Source of the DNA: Oligoflexus tunisiensis
GTDB taxonomy: Bacteria; Bdellovibrionota_B; Oligoflexia; Oligoflexales; Oligoflexaceae
Length of the DNA: 64,000 nt
Direction: 5' to 3'
NCBI RefSeq assembly: GCF_001748245.1
Contig: NZ_BDFO01000001.1
Span: 5,497,778 to 5,561,777, forward strand
Shown one piece after another: positions 1 to 8,349 of the stretch. Both the position numbers and the translations under genes were made by a program. Each line of letters starts with the position of its first letter. Position 1 is the first letter of the stretch. Under the pieces are notes generated by a model, which was not told the DNA's origin, searched no databases, and saw nothing but the letters and a program-made list of their open reading frames with translations.

Positions 1-930
1 CGCCGTTTGCATGGCCATATTCAGGTGCTGTTCAAAAGCGAAGATCGGTTTGGTCAGCGCTTCACCCACGAAATAGGGATAGATTGCTTTGCCAAAATCC
101 ACTCCTGAACCTTTTTTCCGTTTAAAAATAGCGCCCGCAAAGAAGTAAAAATAAGCTGGGAAAGCCCCGTACGGCAGATACTGGTCCACAATAAATCCGC
201 TTTTTCTCAACATGGTCAATAAGGATTTACGATCAAAGAGAAGAGTATGCTGCGGCGCCTGCAGGCCAGGCCACCGTTCCTTGAAGAACTGAAAGGAAAG
301 GCTGTCCAGCCTGGGAACTTCAAGAATGAGTTTGCCACTCGGCTTGAGGAGCTTTCGGATTTGCGCCAGAGTCTCAACAGGCCTATAATCATGCTCCAGA
401 AAATGCCACATCGTGACGAGATCAAAACTTGACATCTCCAAATTTTGATCGAACAGGGTTCCATTCAGAAATCGTGCTTTTGCGAATGCTGGGCTCTGTG
501 ACAAATCCTTGAAGTCCACGCCCGTGCCCATGGCCCCGGTCTCGTTATGCACCTTCTCCAGGAACGTTCCAGCTCCGCAGCCGATATCCAGAACCTGACT
601 CGAAGCATCCAGTTCCACATGCTTTCGTACAATGGCCCATTTATCCCGATCATGCTTGCCCATGCGGGAATTATAGAACCTTGTGAGGATGCCCCAGTTG
701 GTTTTCTTGCGATGGGCAATGTATTCCTCGTCATAGAAAGCACCGATTTCGTCAAATACGATACGCGGATGCTGGTAGGCTAAACCGCAGGAACGGCAGC
801 GCACAAAGTGAAAGGTGCCGGCCTTTCCGCTTAGATCATCCTGAGCTTGAAGGAACGGTCTGTGATTTTCGGAGTCGCATAGGTAGCACGCGACGTCTTC
901 AAAGGTGTACGTGGATTCTGTATTCAGCAT
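1..930 (-). CDS. Class I SAM-dependent methyltransferase with N-terminal Cys4 motif (3' end outside window)
   Basis: The frame is open from ATG at 930 to the window edge (310 codons), so the C-terminus is missing. Two CxxC pairs (C15/C18 and C45/C48) form a probable zinc knuckle, followed by the SAM-binding motif VLDIGCGAGTF at 113-123 and a post-motif segment FDLVTMWHFLEH typical of the Methyltransf_23 group. This Cys4-plus-methyltransferase layout is common among sugar, lipid or natural-product methylases, so the substrate cannot be read from sequence. It starts 17 bp after the stop of the UbiA-like gene and is the last visible gene of the phosphonate-lipid operon. A role in methylating the phosphonate or lipid product is inference only. 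The methyltransferase class itself is secure. Confidence 0.85.
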   Translation of the reverse strand, partial: MLNTESTYTFEDVACYLCDSENHRPFLQAQDDLSGKAGTFHFVRCRSCGLAYQHPRIVFDEIGAFYDEEYIAHRKKTNWGILTRFYNSRMGKHDRDKWAIVRKHVELDASSQVLDIGCGAGTFLEKVHNETGAMGTGVDFKDLSQSPAFAKARFLNGTLFDQNLEMSSFDLVTMWHFLEHDYRPVETLAQIRKLLKPSGKLILEVPRLDSLSFQFFKERWPGLQAPQHTLLFDRKSLLTMLRKSGFIVDQYLPYGAFPAYFYFFAGAIFKRKKGSGVDFGKAIYPYFVGEALTKPIFAFEQHLNMAMQTA

Positions 931-947
931 AACGAAACCTTTCCAAA

Positions 948-1664
948 TTAAAGTCGTTGGTTAAAGAGGCTGGTTGCGATCAACGCAGCGCTCACATGAG
1001 CCATTGCTGAAGTCATGAAGCGACGCGTTCGGGTCCTGTCCATGTTCGAATGGAGCCTGAGCAGACTAAGGCTGACACAGAAACTGGCTGCAGTGAACAG
1101 AGTCATGTTTTGCAGGTGGGTTAAGCCCAGAGGAGCGATGGCCAGGATTCCATAGTAAAAGCGAGCGGAATGGTTTTGAAAAGCGTCATGCCCCAATTCG
1201 AATGCCCCGGCGCTGGCTGCAACCAGAAAAACATGCAAAAGAATCTTGTGTGGATCAGCCATGGCCATATGATCAATCAACGCCACAAGACAACAGTATT
1301 TTGCGAAGGGCGGGAAGAAAGGCAATTGGAAAAGCAAAAACAGGAGATAGAGCCACCCGCTCCAGGGGCCGAAACGAAGGATCATAACGCTGTTCAGGAG
1401 CAGGAGCAAGCAACAGACTTGAATCGGAACAATCAGAGACGAGAGACCGGCAAGAGCGCGATCCGGATGCTGTCTGGCGTCCGTACGATGCGACCAAAGA
1501 TCGTCACCTAGACGGCTTTGCAAAAGCAGGCTCAAAGTCCAAAGGCACAGCCAGGCAGGCTGAAATCCCAGGACCGGTCCGCTCAGCATCAACGCAAACG
1601 GCCCATAGTGCCGGAGAGGGAAGCGCTCGCTCCTCCAGCGACAAAGGACTCGGAGTTGGTCCAT
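948..1664 (-). CDS. Polytopic membrane protein, UbiA-prenyltransferase-like (degenerate)
   Basis: This 238-residue protein is almost entirely hydrophobic, with about six membrane segments. After the second helix it carries a hydrophilic loop with DD..SHRTD and then HPDR, which resembles the first Asp-rich substrate loop of the UbiA superfamily (Asp pairs followed by PDRxL). A second, weaker acidic loop (ELGHDAF) follows later. UbiA enzymes normally run to about 280-300 residues, so this is short. Its start overlaps the 3' end of the upstream fusion gene by 76 bp, indicating tight translational coupling. In archaea a UbiA-family enzyme acts just before CDP-archaeol synthase, and the upstream fusion has a CarS-like domain, so the pairing is suggestive. 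The family call is tentative; an unrelated integral membrane protein is possible. Confidence 0.55.
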   Translation of the reverse strand: MDQLRVLCRWRSERFPLRHYGPFALMLSGPVLGFQPAWLCLWTLSLLLQSRLGDDLWSHRTDARQHPDRALAGLSSLIVPIQVCCLLLLLNSVMILRFGPWSGWLYLLFLLFQLPFFPPFAKYCCLVALIDHMAMADPHKILLHVFLVAASAGAFELGHDAFQNHSARFYYGILAIAPLGLTHLQNMTLFTAASFCVSLSLLRLHSNMDRTRTRRFMTSAMAHVSAALIATSLFNQRL

Positions 1665-4600
1665 CGAATCATCCCTTTGAGACCGTCGACTTCGATTTCC
1701 ATTCCATCCTGTAAATCTTCCGTAATGTCCCGCAGACCCACGACAGCAGGAATGCCCAGCTCACGGGCAACGATCGCACCATGGGAGAGCATGCCTCCTC
1801 GTTCCACCACCAATGCAGCAGCTCGTCCCATCGCCACGATCCACCCCGGATCGGTTTCCCGGGTCACCAGTATTTCCCCTGACTTCAGCTTGTGGCATTC
1901 TTCAGTGGAACGGAGAATACGGATACGTCCCTTCACAAATCCGCTGGAGGCTGGGAGCCCAAAACGCTGCTGCCACGCGCCCTGCCTATGCATATTCGCA
2001 GGCAAAGGTGAGGACACATCCTCCCAGGAAAACCAGCGGTGTCCGGCTCTACGGCCTATGCGTTCAGCGACTTTGCAGTCCTGATAGGCGAGATATTTCT
2101 GGCGTCGAAGGTCAATCGTTTGTCGCGTGAGGCTGAGGGAGTAGCTGCCTTCGTGCAGGAATTCCAGGAGTTCATCCAACGATAGAAAAAAGAGATCGTC
2201 CGCCCTTGAAATTAACCCTCGAGCCTGCAAAATACGCCCCGTTCCCAGCAAATTGGCTCGCAAAGCCCCATAAAGATGCGATTGAGCCAGGCGGCACCGC
2301 TCGCGGGCACGTACCGCAGCACGGGCCGGGCCGGCCGCCGCCAAAGCCAGGCAGGCCGGCACGAGCGTTCGCCACCCGCCGCTCTGAAAACTTTCTCGTA
2401 GGAGAGCCCGATAAGGTGCGATTGGTTTCGTCCGATCCGCTTGCGCAATGGGATTTCCGAGGAGCTTCAGCAGCATAAGGGGATCATCGAGGTAATTGGG
2501 TTCGGTCAGCATGAGTTCACCGGAGACGCGGGTACCCCAGCGTTCCAGCCACTGATTTACATGGAGACGAATCCGGGTATAATGTGATGAACGCGTGATA
2601 TGCTCCCAGGCTTTTGACCATTCTCCATTCTTCAAAAGCTTATCCAGGTCTGGAAAACCAAGGCAAGCTGTCTGCAAATCCCGCAAATCGTCCAACTGCT
2701 GAGCACTGATTGCAGCGGACCCGGAAAGCAGCCGGCTGCTCCATCGCGGAACGGCATCCGGCGCTACAGAGCGGGCCAGCAGAGCGCGCAGGAAACCGGT
2801 ATAAACCATGACGGCAGCATCACAGAGCGCCGCCTCTCCCCAGCCTGTGAACCGGACCCGACAGATATCTTTCAGCTGCTGGTGTCGTGCCGACAAGGGA
2901 TCGCCGGGGAGATGGCTCGTCAAGGTTTGCTGCACTCGGCGTTGAAATCTTGCGGACAGCCAAGGAAAAACACTCAGAAAAAACGCAAACCGCAGAAGGA
3001 AACGCAGGAGAAAGAGACAGGATCGGGACTCTTTCGCTCGTGTTGGTAAATCGACCACGCCGATCCCGAGAAATTCATCCCAAAACCGTATGAGGCCATT
3101 GCTGAAAGGCAATTGTCCCAGGCACTCGCGAACAGCGGTCAAATTATAGTAGAGGTGCCCCTGATGAACGCCGAGGATATTCCTGAGTGCCGGTTCCGCA
3201 GCCTTGAGGATTCTCTTCGGCACGCCGGTCCACTCGCCAAGTTGCAAAAAATAGTGTTGATAGCCTTTGGCGGCGAATGAGAACAGAAAGGGTGTGACGG
3301 GCTTTGGATAATTCTCATTCATGTTGGCATTGGACAGAAGTTTAGCCAGACGGCCATCTCGAGTGACGGCTCGGACCTGCAAGAGAAAGAGTTCCCCGGC
3401 GTGATCAACGGCCCACTCCAAATCCACACTGCAGCCCCAGGATTTTTCCAATGCCATGCCCATTTGAAAAATCTTTTTCAAAACGTCATCGGGCAATACA
3501 TTTCCCTGATGGATCTCATCCTTGGTTTGACCCGTGCGCCGACACAGATGCACGCGCGAGGGAATGACCCGTCCCTGCACCAGGTCCTCGCCCAGACCCT
3601 CGGTATATTCAATCAGGAAATCGGCCGCCTGCCCCTGCACAAATCGGCTGAAAGCAACCCCAGCAAACATTGCGGCGACCTGCTCCTGCAGGATCACCGC
3701 GCAGCCTTGAAGTTTTTGTGCCGTCAACACCTCATAGGCGGCGGCTCGTTTCTGTGAAGCGAATACCTGCCGAATGGCTTTCTTAAAATCGTCGGATGAC
3801 TTCACATGGAGGATGCTATCCAATTGTCCGGCAAAAGAGTGGTCCTCTCCATCTTCACCGATCGCACTGCTGCGGACGACCCAGGTTTTGGTCGCAACCT
3901 GGCTTTGAAACCATTGATCAATGGCGCAGTCCAATCGCTCCGGGAAACTGCCTTCCCGTGGATCGTTCATTCGCTCCGCCACGGCAGCAGCCAGCACAAA
4001 ACCGGGGGGCACCTGATGACAAACTCCGCTCCGCGCGAGTTGAGCAGCCTTTCCCCCGTATATTTGAGGGTCATGTGCTTGAGACAGAGGCACCAGGTGA
4101 TCCAGGATCCAGTGTTCGATCCATCGATCCCTCAAAGCCTGGCCCGGATTTGCTGCCCCTTCCATGAGGCGAAACTGCAGGAGACCCGGTTTGATATCCC
4201 GCAGCCGACTGGCTCGGGGCAGGCAATTCGAGGCGCCACTGATCCAGGCGGATTCCCACTTGATATGTTGTGGCAGTCGCCGGAGGTTGCCGCGCCAGGG
4301 CAGTGGAAAACCAAGTTCAGAGCGCGTGCCTTCCGGAAAGATTACGACGAGACGTCCGCCGTCGACCGTGCGTTTAATCTCATTTTGAACCCAGCGCGCC
4401 GTCCGGAGACTGTTCGGCTTCCGAAGGCTCCCCTGACAGCGCAAGACCCAGGCGAGAAAAGGCAATCTGAAATACTTTTCGTTGGCCACAAAGAGCAGGG
4501 GTTTGGGAGCGATGGCAATCAGAAGCAGCTGATCCAGCCAGGAACTGTGATTGCAAAGGAGTATTCCCGTATCCGATGCCATGCGGCCCTTCACCTCGTA

Positions 4601-5305
4601 CCGAATACCCAGAAACCAAAGACCGAGACGTGTGTATTTTTGTATCAGTTCATGATTGATGCGTGGGTGAATCCAGGCAATCGGCCAGACCAGGATGAGG
4701 CTCAAAGTCAGCAGGGCAAAGCTCACGTAGTAAAGCCATGCAGAATGAATGAGAGGCATTGGCCGACGCTGAAGGAAAAGCTGATTGAAAGTCCAGTGCA
4801 GCGCGGTTCCGCTCGGTAAAATAACAGCCACAAAAAGCGCATCAATTGGCAATAGGATGGATCCAAAGATCAGCGCGCCGATGATGGAATCGCTTTCATC
4901 CAAAACGTTAAAAAAAATTCGCTGCCATCGGTTCGCTGCTTTTTGCCCCTCACCAATCGACAGCTGCCTTTTCAAAAATGAGTTAGGCAATTCGCCGAGC
5001 ATGTAGCCCCAACCAATCAGAAACCCTGCCCATGCCCAGACGGAAGGTGTGAGCTGCCACTCCTTCCAGGCTGGTGACAGCAGATGGCCGAAGATGCCGA
5101 AGATCAAAGTCGAAACCGGTATAATGAGGACAAATCCGCGGATGGTTTTATGATCGCCGAAAACCCGCGAGCCGAAAAGGTGAAGTCCTCCGTCGATGGG
5201 CAACTTCAGCCAGGAGCACGCCGGGCTCTTTAGCCAAAGGGTCTGACAGGTACCGATCATAAGAAAAAGAAATAAAACAGACCAGGCAGCGACAGCAGAC
5301 ATCAT
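1589..5305 (-). CDS. Three-part fusion: CDP-archaeol-synthase-like / PlsC acyltransferase / rifampin-phosphotransferase-like dikinase
   Basis: Residues 1-180 form a membrane domain with DGG (38-40), GDHKTIRG (50-57) and GELPNSFLKR (104-113), the signature of the CarS/CdsA-like CTP:phosphatidate transferases. Residues about 190-400 are an acyltransferase with the HX4D motif (H253...D258) and FPEGTR (323-328), as in PlsC. Residues about 410-650 match the PEP-synthase/PPDK ATP-binding domain (VRSSAIGEDG 477-486, LQVRAV 642-647). A long middle domain follows, then a swivelling phosphohistidine domain with GGMLSHG and catalytic His at about 1175. The C-terminal PEP/pyruvate barrel of PEP synthase is absent, so the layout matches rifampin phosphotransferase: ATP-driven phosphorylation of a hydroxyl acceptor. 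There are two start codons in a row; GAGG lies 4 and 7 bases upstream of them. I infer one polypeptide that phosphorylates, acylates and CDP-activates a lipid. Confidence 0.85.
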   Translation of the reverse strand: MMSAVAAWSVLFLFLMIGTCQTLWLKSPACSWLKLPIDGGLHLFGSRVFGDHKTIRGFVLIIPVSTLIFGIFGHLLSPAWKEWQLTPSVWAWAGFLIGWGYMLGELPNSFLKRQLSIGEGQKAANRWQRIFFNVLDESDSIIGALIFGSILLPIDALFVAVILPSGTALHWTFNQLFLQRRPMPLIHSAWLYYVSFALLTLSLILVWPIAWIHPRINHELIQKYTRLGLWFLGIRYEVKGRMASDTGILLCNHSSWLDQLLLIAIAPKPLLFVANEKYFRLPFLAWVLRCQGSLRKPNSLRTARWVQNEIKRTVDGGRLVVIFPEGTRSELGFPLPWRGNLRRLPQHIKWESAWISGASNCLPRASRLRDIKPGLLQFRLMEGAANPGQALRDRWIEHWILDHLVPLSQAHDPQIYGGKAAQLARSGVCHQVPPGFVLAAAVAERMNDPREGSFPERLDCAIDQWFQSQVATKTWVVRSSAIGEDGEDHSFAGQLDSILHVKSSDDFKKAIRQVFASQKRAAAYEVLTAQKLQGCAVILQEQVAAMFAGVAFSRFVQGQAADFLIEYTEGLGEDLVQGRVIPSRVHLCRRTGQTKDEIHQGNVLPDDVLKKIFQMGMALEKSWGCSVDLEWAVDHAGELFLLQVRAVTRDGRLAKLLSNANMNENYPKPVTPFLFSFAAKGYQHYFLQLGEWTGVPKRILKAAEPALRNILGVHQGHLYYNLTAVRECLGQLPFSNGLIRFWDEFLGIGVVDLPTRAKESRSCLFLLRFLLRFAFFLSVFPWLSARFQRRVQQTLTSHLPGDPLSARHQQLKDICRVRFTGWGEAALCDAAVMVYTGFLRALLARSVAPDAVPRWSSRLLSGSAAISAQQLDDLRDLQTACLGFPDLDKLLKNGEWSKAWEHITRSSHYTRIRLHVNQWLERWGTRVSGELMLTEPNYLDDPLMLLKLLGNPIAQADRTKPIAPYRALLRESFQSGGWRTLVPACLALAAAGPARAAVRARERCRLAQSHLYGALRANLLGTGRILQARGLISRADDLFFLSLDELLEFLHEGSYSLSLTRQTIDLRRQKYLAYQDCKVAERIGRRAGHRWFSWEDVSSPLPANMHRQGAWQQRFGLPASSGFVKGRIRILRSTEECHKLKSGEILVTRETDPGWIVAMGRAAALVVERGGMLSHGAIVARELGIPAVVGLRDITEDLQDGMEIEVDGLKGMIRWTNSESFVAGGASASLSGTMGRLR

Positions 5306-5317
5306 CAGGCCTCGACT

Positions 5318-6328
5318 TTGGAAAAGTGCCCTATCCTATCAGCGGGCCCTGGTACTGCCAATTCAAAACAACTTGAAGCGCTGGGTTTTTCTCTTATAGT
5401 GTGCAAGAAGTATTTCTCTCATCAGGAAAAACTATTGCGTCCCAATTGGCAGGCAGCAACATTCCATATCGCTTTTGCGCTAGCTTTAAGCGCAGCGTCT
5501 CTGTACGGCATCGCATCTCAGTCTGTCCTGGGCCAGGCACTTGGCGTGTTTCTGGGTGCTTTTGCTCAGTTGCTCTGGTTTGTCCTCTTGCATGAATGCG
5601 GCCATCGCACCCTTTTTCCCAAACAAGCCGCGAATGATCTGTTCGGGCACTTCGCAGGTTTTGCGGCTATTATTCCTTACTCCTTATGGAAGGATGTGCA
5701 TGCACGTCATCATCTTTGGGCTGGATGGAAGGACCTCGATCCCACGACACGAACGGTTGCACAGGCCGCACCTTCAGGCTGCAAGAAAAGTCTAATCAAT
5801 GGCTTTTGGTACCTGCGAATTCCGGTTTTCGGACTGGTCTATCGCTTATCCAACTTTTGGAATCCAGGGATGTGTCGACGCGGCAAACGACAGGGTCTGA
5901 TCAGCATCGCTCTCACGATACTACCCTGGATCGTCATTTTCGAGTTGTTCTGGCCCCAACGCATGGCCTTACTTTTAACCCATGGGTTGTTTCTGGTCCT
6001 ATTTGAAACCATCATGCTCAGTCAGCATACTCATATACCTCAGTCGCGAGCATGCGGCAGGAAAGTGCTGCCTTATCGCAGTACGGAGCAGGTCAAAGTC
6101 ACCCGCTCGTTGAACTTTCCTCAACCTTTTGCGCTTTGGTTTTTACTGAATTTCAATGAGCACGAAAAGCACCATGAATTCCCCAATATCCCAGGGTACT
6201 ACCTGCATCGGGTTGCAGGTTCAGGGACACGCAGGGTTCATTGGTTCCGCTGGTGGCGTGATTCTCATGCCGTCCCCGGCGCCACCCTCCTGTTTGATGA
6301 CGAAAGCCGAACAGGCATTTACATCTAA
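5318..6328 (+). CDS. Membrane fatty-acid desaturase
   Basis: The protein has the three histidine clusters of the membrane di-iron desaturase/hydroxylase family: HECGH, HARHH and HEKHH, plus a further HTHIPQ segment, separated by pairs of membrane helices. It would introduce a double bond, or a hydroxyl, into an acyl or similar chain at the inner membrane. The given start is a TTG only 12 bp from the divergent fusion-gene start and has no clear ribosome site; GTG at 5399 is an alternative, and no in-frame ATG exists before the His boxes. The 3' end overlaps the convergent dehydrogenase gene by 108 bp. Its position inside the phosphonate-lipid genes suggests it tailors the same lipid. The family is sure, the substrate unknown. 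Confidence 0.85.
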   Translation: MEKCPILSAGPGTANSKQLEALGFSLIVCKKYFSHQEKLLRPNWQAATFHIAFALALSAASLYGIASQSVLGQALGVFLGAFAQLLWFVLLHECGHRTLFPKQAANDLFGHFAGFAAIIPYSLWKDVHARHHLWAGWKDLDPTTRTVAQAAPSGCKKSLINGFWYLRIPVFGLVYRLSNFWNPGMCRRGKRQGLISIALTILPWIVIFELFWPQRMALLLTHGLFLVLFETIMLSQHTHIPQSRACGRKVLPYRSTEQVKVTRSLNFPQPFALWFLLNFNEHEKHHEFPNIPGYYLHRVAGSGTRRVHWFRWWRDSHAVPGATLLFDDESRTGIYI

Positions 6329-7282
6329 ATCCATCGCCGTCTGACCATCCAACTGGTTAATGAGAGAAGGACTCAAAACCATGGGAAAATTCGCAAGACG
6401 GTCGGGGCAAGGTGCTTGAACCCGCCCTGAACGAATCGCTTGAGACAAACGCCAGCGGACATCGGCAGGGATGAGGAATTGGATCACGTGCAGAAGGTGA
6501 TCATGCACTTCGGCTGGATTTCGAGCGCCCATTGCCCTTGCCTGAATCCATAATGATCGCTGGCCTGGTGCCCTGTCTCGACAGAATGAATGCAGAGACG
6601 GCAGCGCCGCTGCCGCCGCAAAACCATGAGGAATGCTCCATTTTTGTGTCCATTCATAGGATAGCGCATGGGCGGCTGTGGTCTTAGTCAAGGAAATCGC
6701 CTGACCGCCAAGACGTCCCATGTTTTGCAACGCACGGAAGTGCTCATCCGTTCGACTCCCCCAGTTATGAAGGATTTTCATTCCAATGCGCATGCCAGCG
6801 GTCGCAAGCTCGACGGATTCCGGAGTGGCATTGCGGGCCCAAAGGGACTCAAAACAATGCGCGAATGCATCACAGAATCCGGCTCGAACCTCCAGGTCTG
6901 GCAATGTGCACAGAAGTTCAGGGCGATAGTGGACGCGGACCATTGTGGAGGCAGGTAATAAAACCGACTGCTTGCGGCCCTCGATGTCGTATACCGTTGC
7001 AAAGCGAGTGACTTCCGAGCCGGTACCAAATGTAGTTGGAATCAGATCCACATATGTTGGCCACTCCGCTGCCTGCAGACTTAAGAGCGCTTTGGCTGCA
7101 TCCATGACCGTTCCACCTCCGACGGCCATCACAAAGTGGAGAGGCGCGAGTGAGGACCTGATCTCATGAATAAGACCTAGAGGTAGCGCGCGTTCATTCA
7201 CCCGAATGCTGCGTATCCCGGGTGGAATATCAAGGTTCGGAGGCGCACCGCGACTTCCGGTCAGCAGCACGCAAGGCTTCAT
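6221..7282 (-). CDS. Iron-containing alcohol dehydrogenase, probable phosphonoacetaldehyde reductase
   Basis: This 353-residue group III metal-dependent alcohol dehydrogenase has the nucleotide motif GGGTVMD (55-61) and all four metal ligands of the family: D138, H142, H205 and H219. PhpC/DhpG/FomC-type members reduce phosphonoacetaldehyde to 2-hydroxyethylphosphonate, and the immediate neighbours make exactly that aldehyde. The ATG at 7282 overlaps the decarboxylase stop codon (ATGA), which decides this start over a longer in-frame one at 7312. The C-terminal 108 bp overlap the desaturase gene tail to tail. With this operon context the phosphonoacetaldehyde assignment is probable; another aldehyde substrate is possible. 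Confidence 0.83.
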   Translation of the reverse strand: MKPCVLLTGSRGAPPNLDIPPGIRSIRVNERALPLGLIHEIRSSLAPLHFVMAVGGGTVMDAAKALLSLQAAEWPTYVDLIPTTFGTGSEVTRFATVYDIEGRKQSVLLPASTMVRVHYRPELLCTLPDLEVRAGFCDAFAHCFESLWARNATPESVELATAGMRIGMKILHNWGSRTDEHFRALQNMGRLGGQAISLTKTTAAHALSYEWTQKWSIPHGFAAAAALPSLHSFCRDRAPGQRSLWIQARAMGARNPAEVHDHLLHVIQFLIPADVRWRLSQAIRSGRVQAPCPDRLANFPMVLSPSLINQLDGQTAMDLDVNACSAFVIKQEGGAGDGMRITPPAEPMNPACP

Positions 7283-8349
7283 GACAGCTGCGCCTGGAAT
7301 TGTGTCAGCCATTCCTTGGGTGTTCCAGTCGGTCGAGGCAGATCTTTCAAGGTGCCTGAGGGGATCCTGACTTCCACCAGAATAGGCCCGCGACTGGCGA
7401 ACAGCTCAGGCAGAATATCCGCAAAGTCTTTTAAGTCCTGAATGGTTTCCACGCGACGATAGCCTAACTTTTTCCCAAGATCTGCCAGGGATTCCGGCAA
7501 CGCTGTCAAGGGCTGGGAACCGGTTGATTCATGCACAGCATTACGAAAGATGATATGGAGAAATAGAGGAGGCTGCCTTGCGCCTATGCTGGCCGCGTTG
7601 CCGAGATGCATGAGGAATGCGCCGTCGCCGTCCAATATACAGGTCCACCGCTCGGGCTGAAAGCTGGCGAAGCCAAGCCCGATTGCACTGACAAATCCCA
7701 TGCCTCCGACACTGTAAAAACAGGCGTGTGAGAGGCTTTTGTTTTGCAGCACCCAGAGTTCGCGCGCAGTGAAACCCGTTGTGGCAAAAAGTGCCGCTTG
7801 TCGGGGAGCCGCCCGCAGAAACGCCTCGAGGTAAGAGATGCGCAGGGTCCCGAGGGATTCACTTTTCTTTTTGGTTTCAGTCAACGTATGCGGCTCGATG
7901 AGGAGCGCATGAATACCCGCATACTCCAGACAGGAATCCAGCTCGCCCTCGCTGCGAACCACTGTGCTTGTGATTCCACACGCTTTAAGTATGTCTTGAG
8001 TGGCCTGTCCCATTGTATTGTGCTGGGGCTCATCATGAAAACCAGGCGCCCCGCGCCAACCGATGAGGAGAAGGATGGGAATATCATAAACATCAGGATG
8101 AGCCATGCTCATAAGCGGATTGATGAGATTGCCGAGTCCGGAGTTCTGGAGGAAGACCACAGGTTTCTTCCCAGTCGCCAGATAGTAGCCGATGGCCAGG
8201 GAAAGGGCTTCGCCCTCTTGAGTTGCTATGTTGAACTGCGGATTGGCGGCGGCACAGCTTATCCAGCCACCCAGAAGGGAATCGGGCACACCTACGAAAT
8301 ATTCGTAGCCGGCAGCAAGGAGCTTCTGGTGAAAGCGCAAACCATCCAT
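7279..8349 (-). CDS. ppd: Phosphonopyruvate decarboxylase
   Basis: This 356-residue thiamine-diphosphate enzyme removes CO2 from phosphonopyruvate to give phosphonoacetaldehyde, the irreversible step that pulls the unfavourable PEP mutase reaction forward. The N-terminal TPP-activating glutamate region (QEGEA, near 45-49) and the C-terminal TPP/metal motif starting GDGAF and ending at an Asn about 25 residues on are present. The Ppd family is short (about 370-390 residues) because it lacks the central domain of pyruvate decarboxylases, and this length fits. Its start shares one base with the PEP mutase stop (TGATG), and its stop overlaps the dehydrogenase start. Sulfopyruvate decarboxylase is a related alternative, excluded here by the adjacent PEP mutase. 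Confidence 0.92.
   Translation of the reverse strand: MDGLRFHQKLLAAGYEYFVGVPDSLLGGWISCAAANPQFNIATQEGEALSLAIGYYLATGKKPVVFLQNSGLGNLINPLMSMAHPDVYDIPILLLIGWRGAPGFHDEPQHNTMGQATQDILKACGITSTVVRSEGELDSCLEYAGIHALLIEPHTLTETKKKSESLGTLRISYLEAFLRAAPRQAALFATTGFTARELWVLQNKSLSHACFYSVGGMGFVSAIGLGFASFQPERWTCILDGDGAFLMHLGNAASIGARQPPLFLHIIFRNAVHESTGSQPLTALPESLADLGKKLGYRRVETIQDLKDFADILPELFASRGPILVEVRIPSGTLKDLPRPTGTPKEWLTQFQAQLS

Noticed and set aside
3806..4819. 337-codon plus-strand open frame
   Set aside because: It is antisense to the acyltransferase and dikinase parts of the fusion gene, with no recognisable motif and a composition typical of shadow frames.
1589..5305. PEP synthase as the function of the C-terminal part of the fusion
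   Set aside because: The PEP/pyruvate-binding barrel is missing after the phosphohistidine domain; the chain stops about 60 residues after the catalytic His, as in rifampin phosphotransferase.
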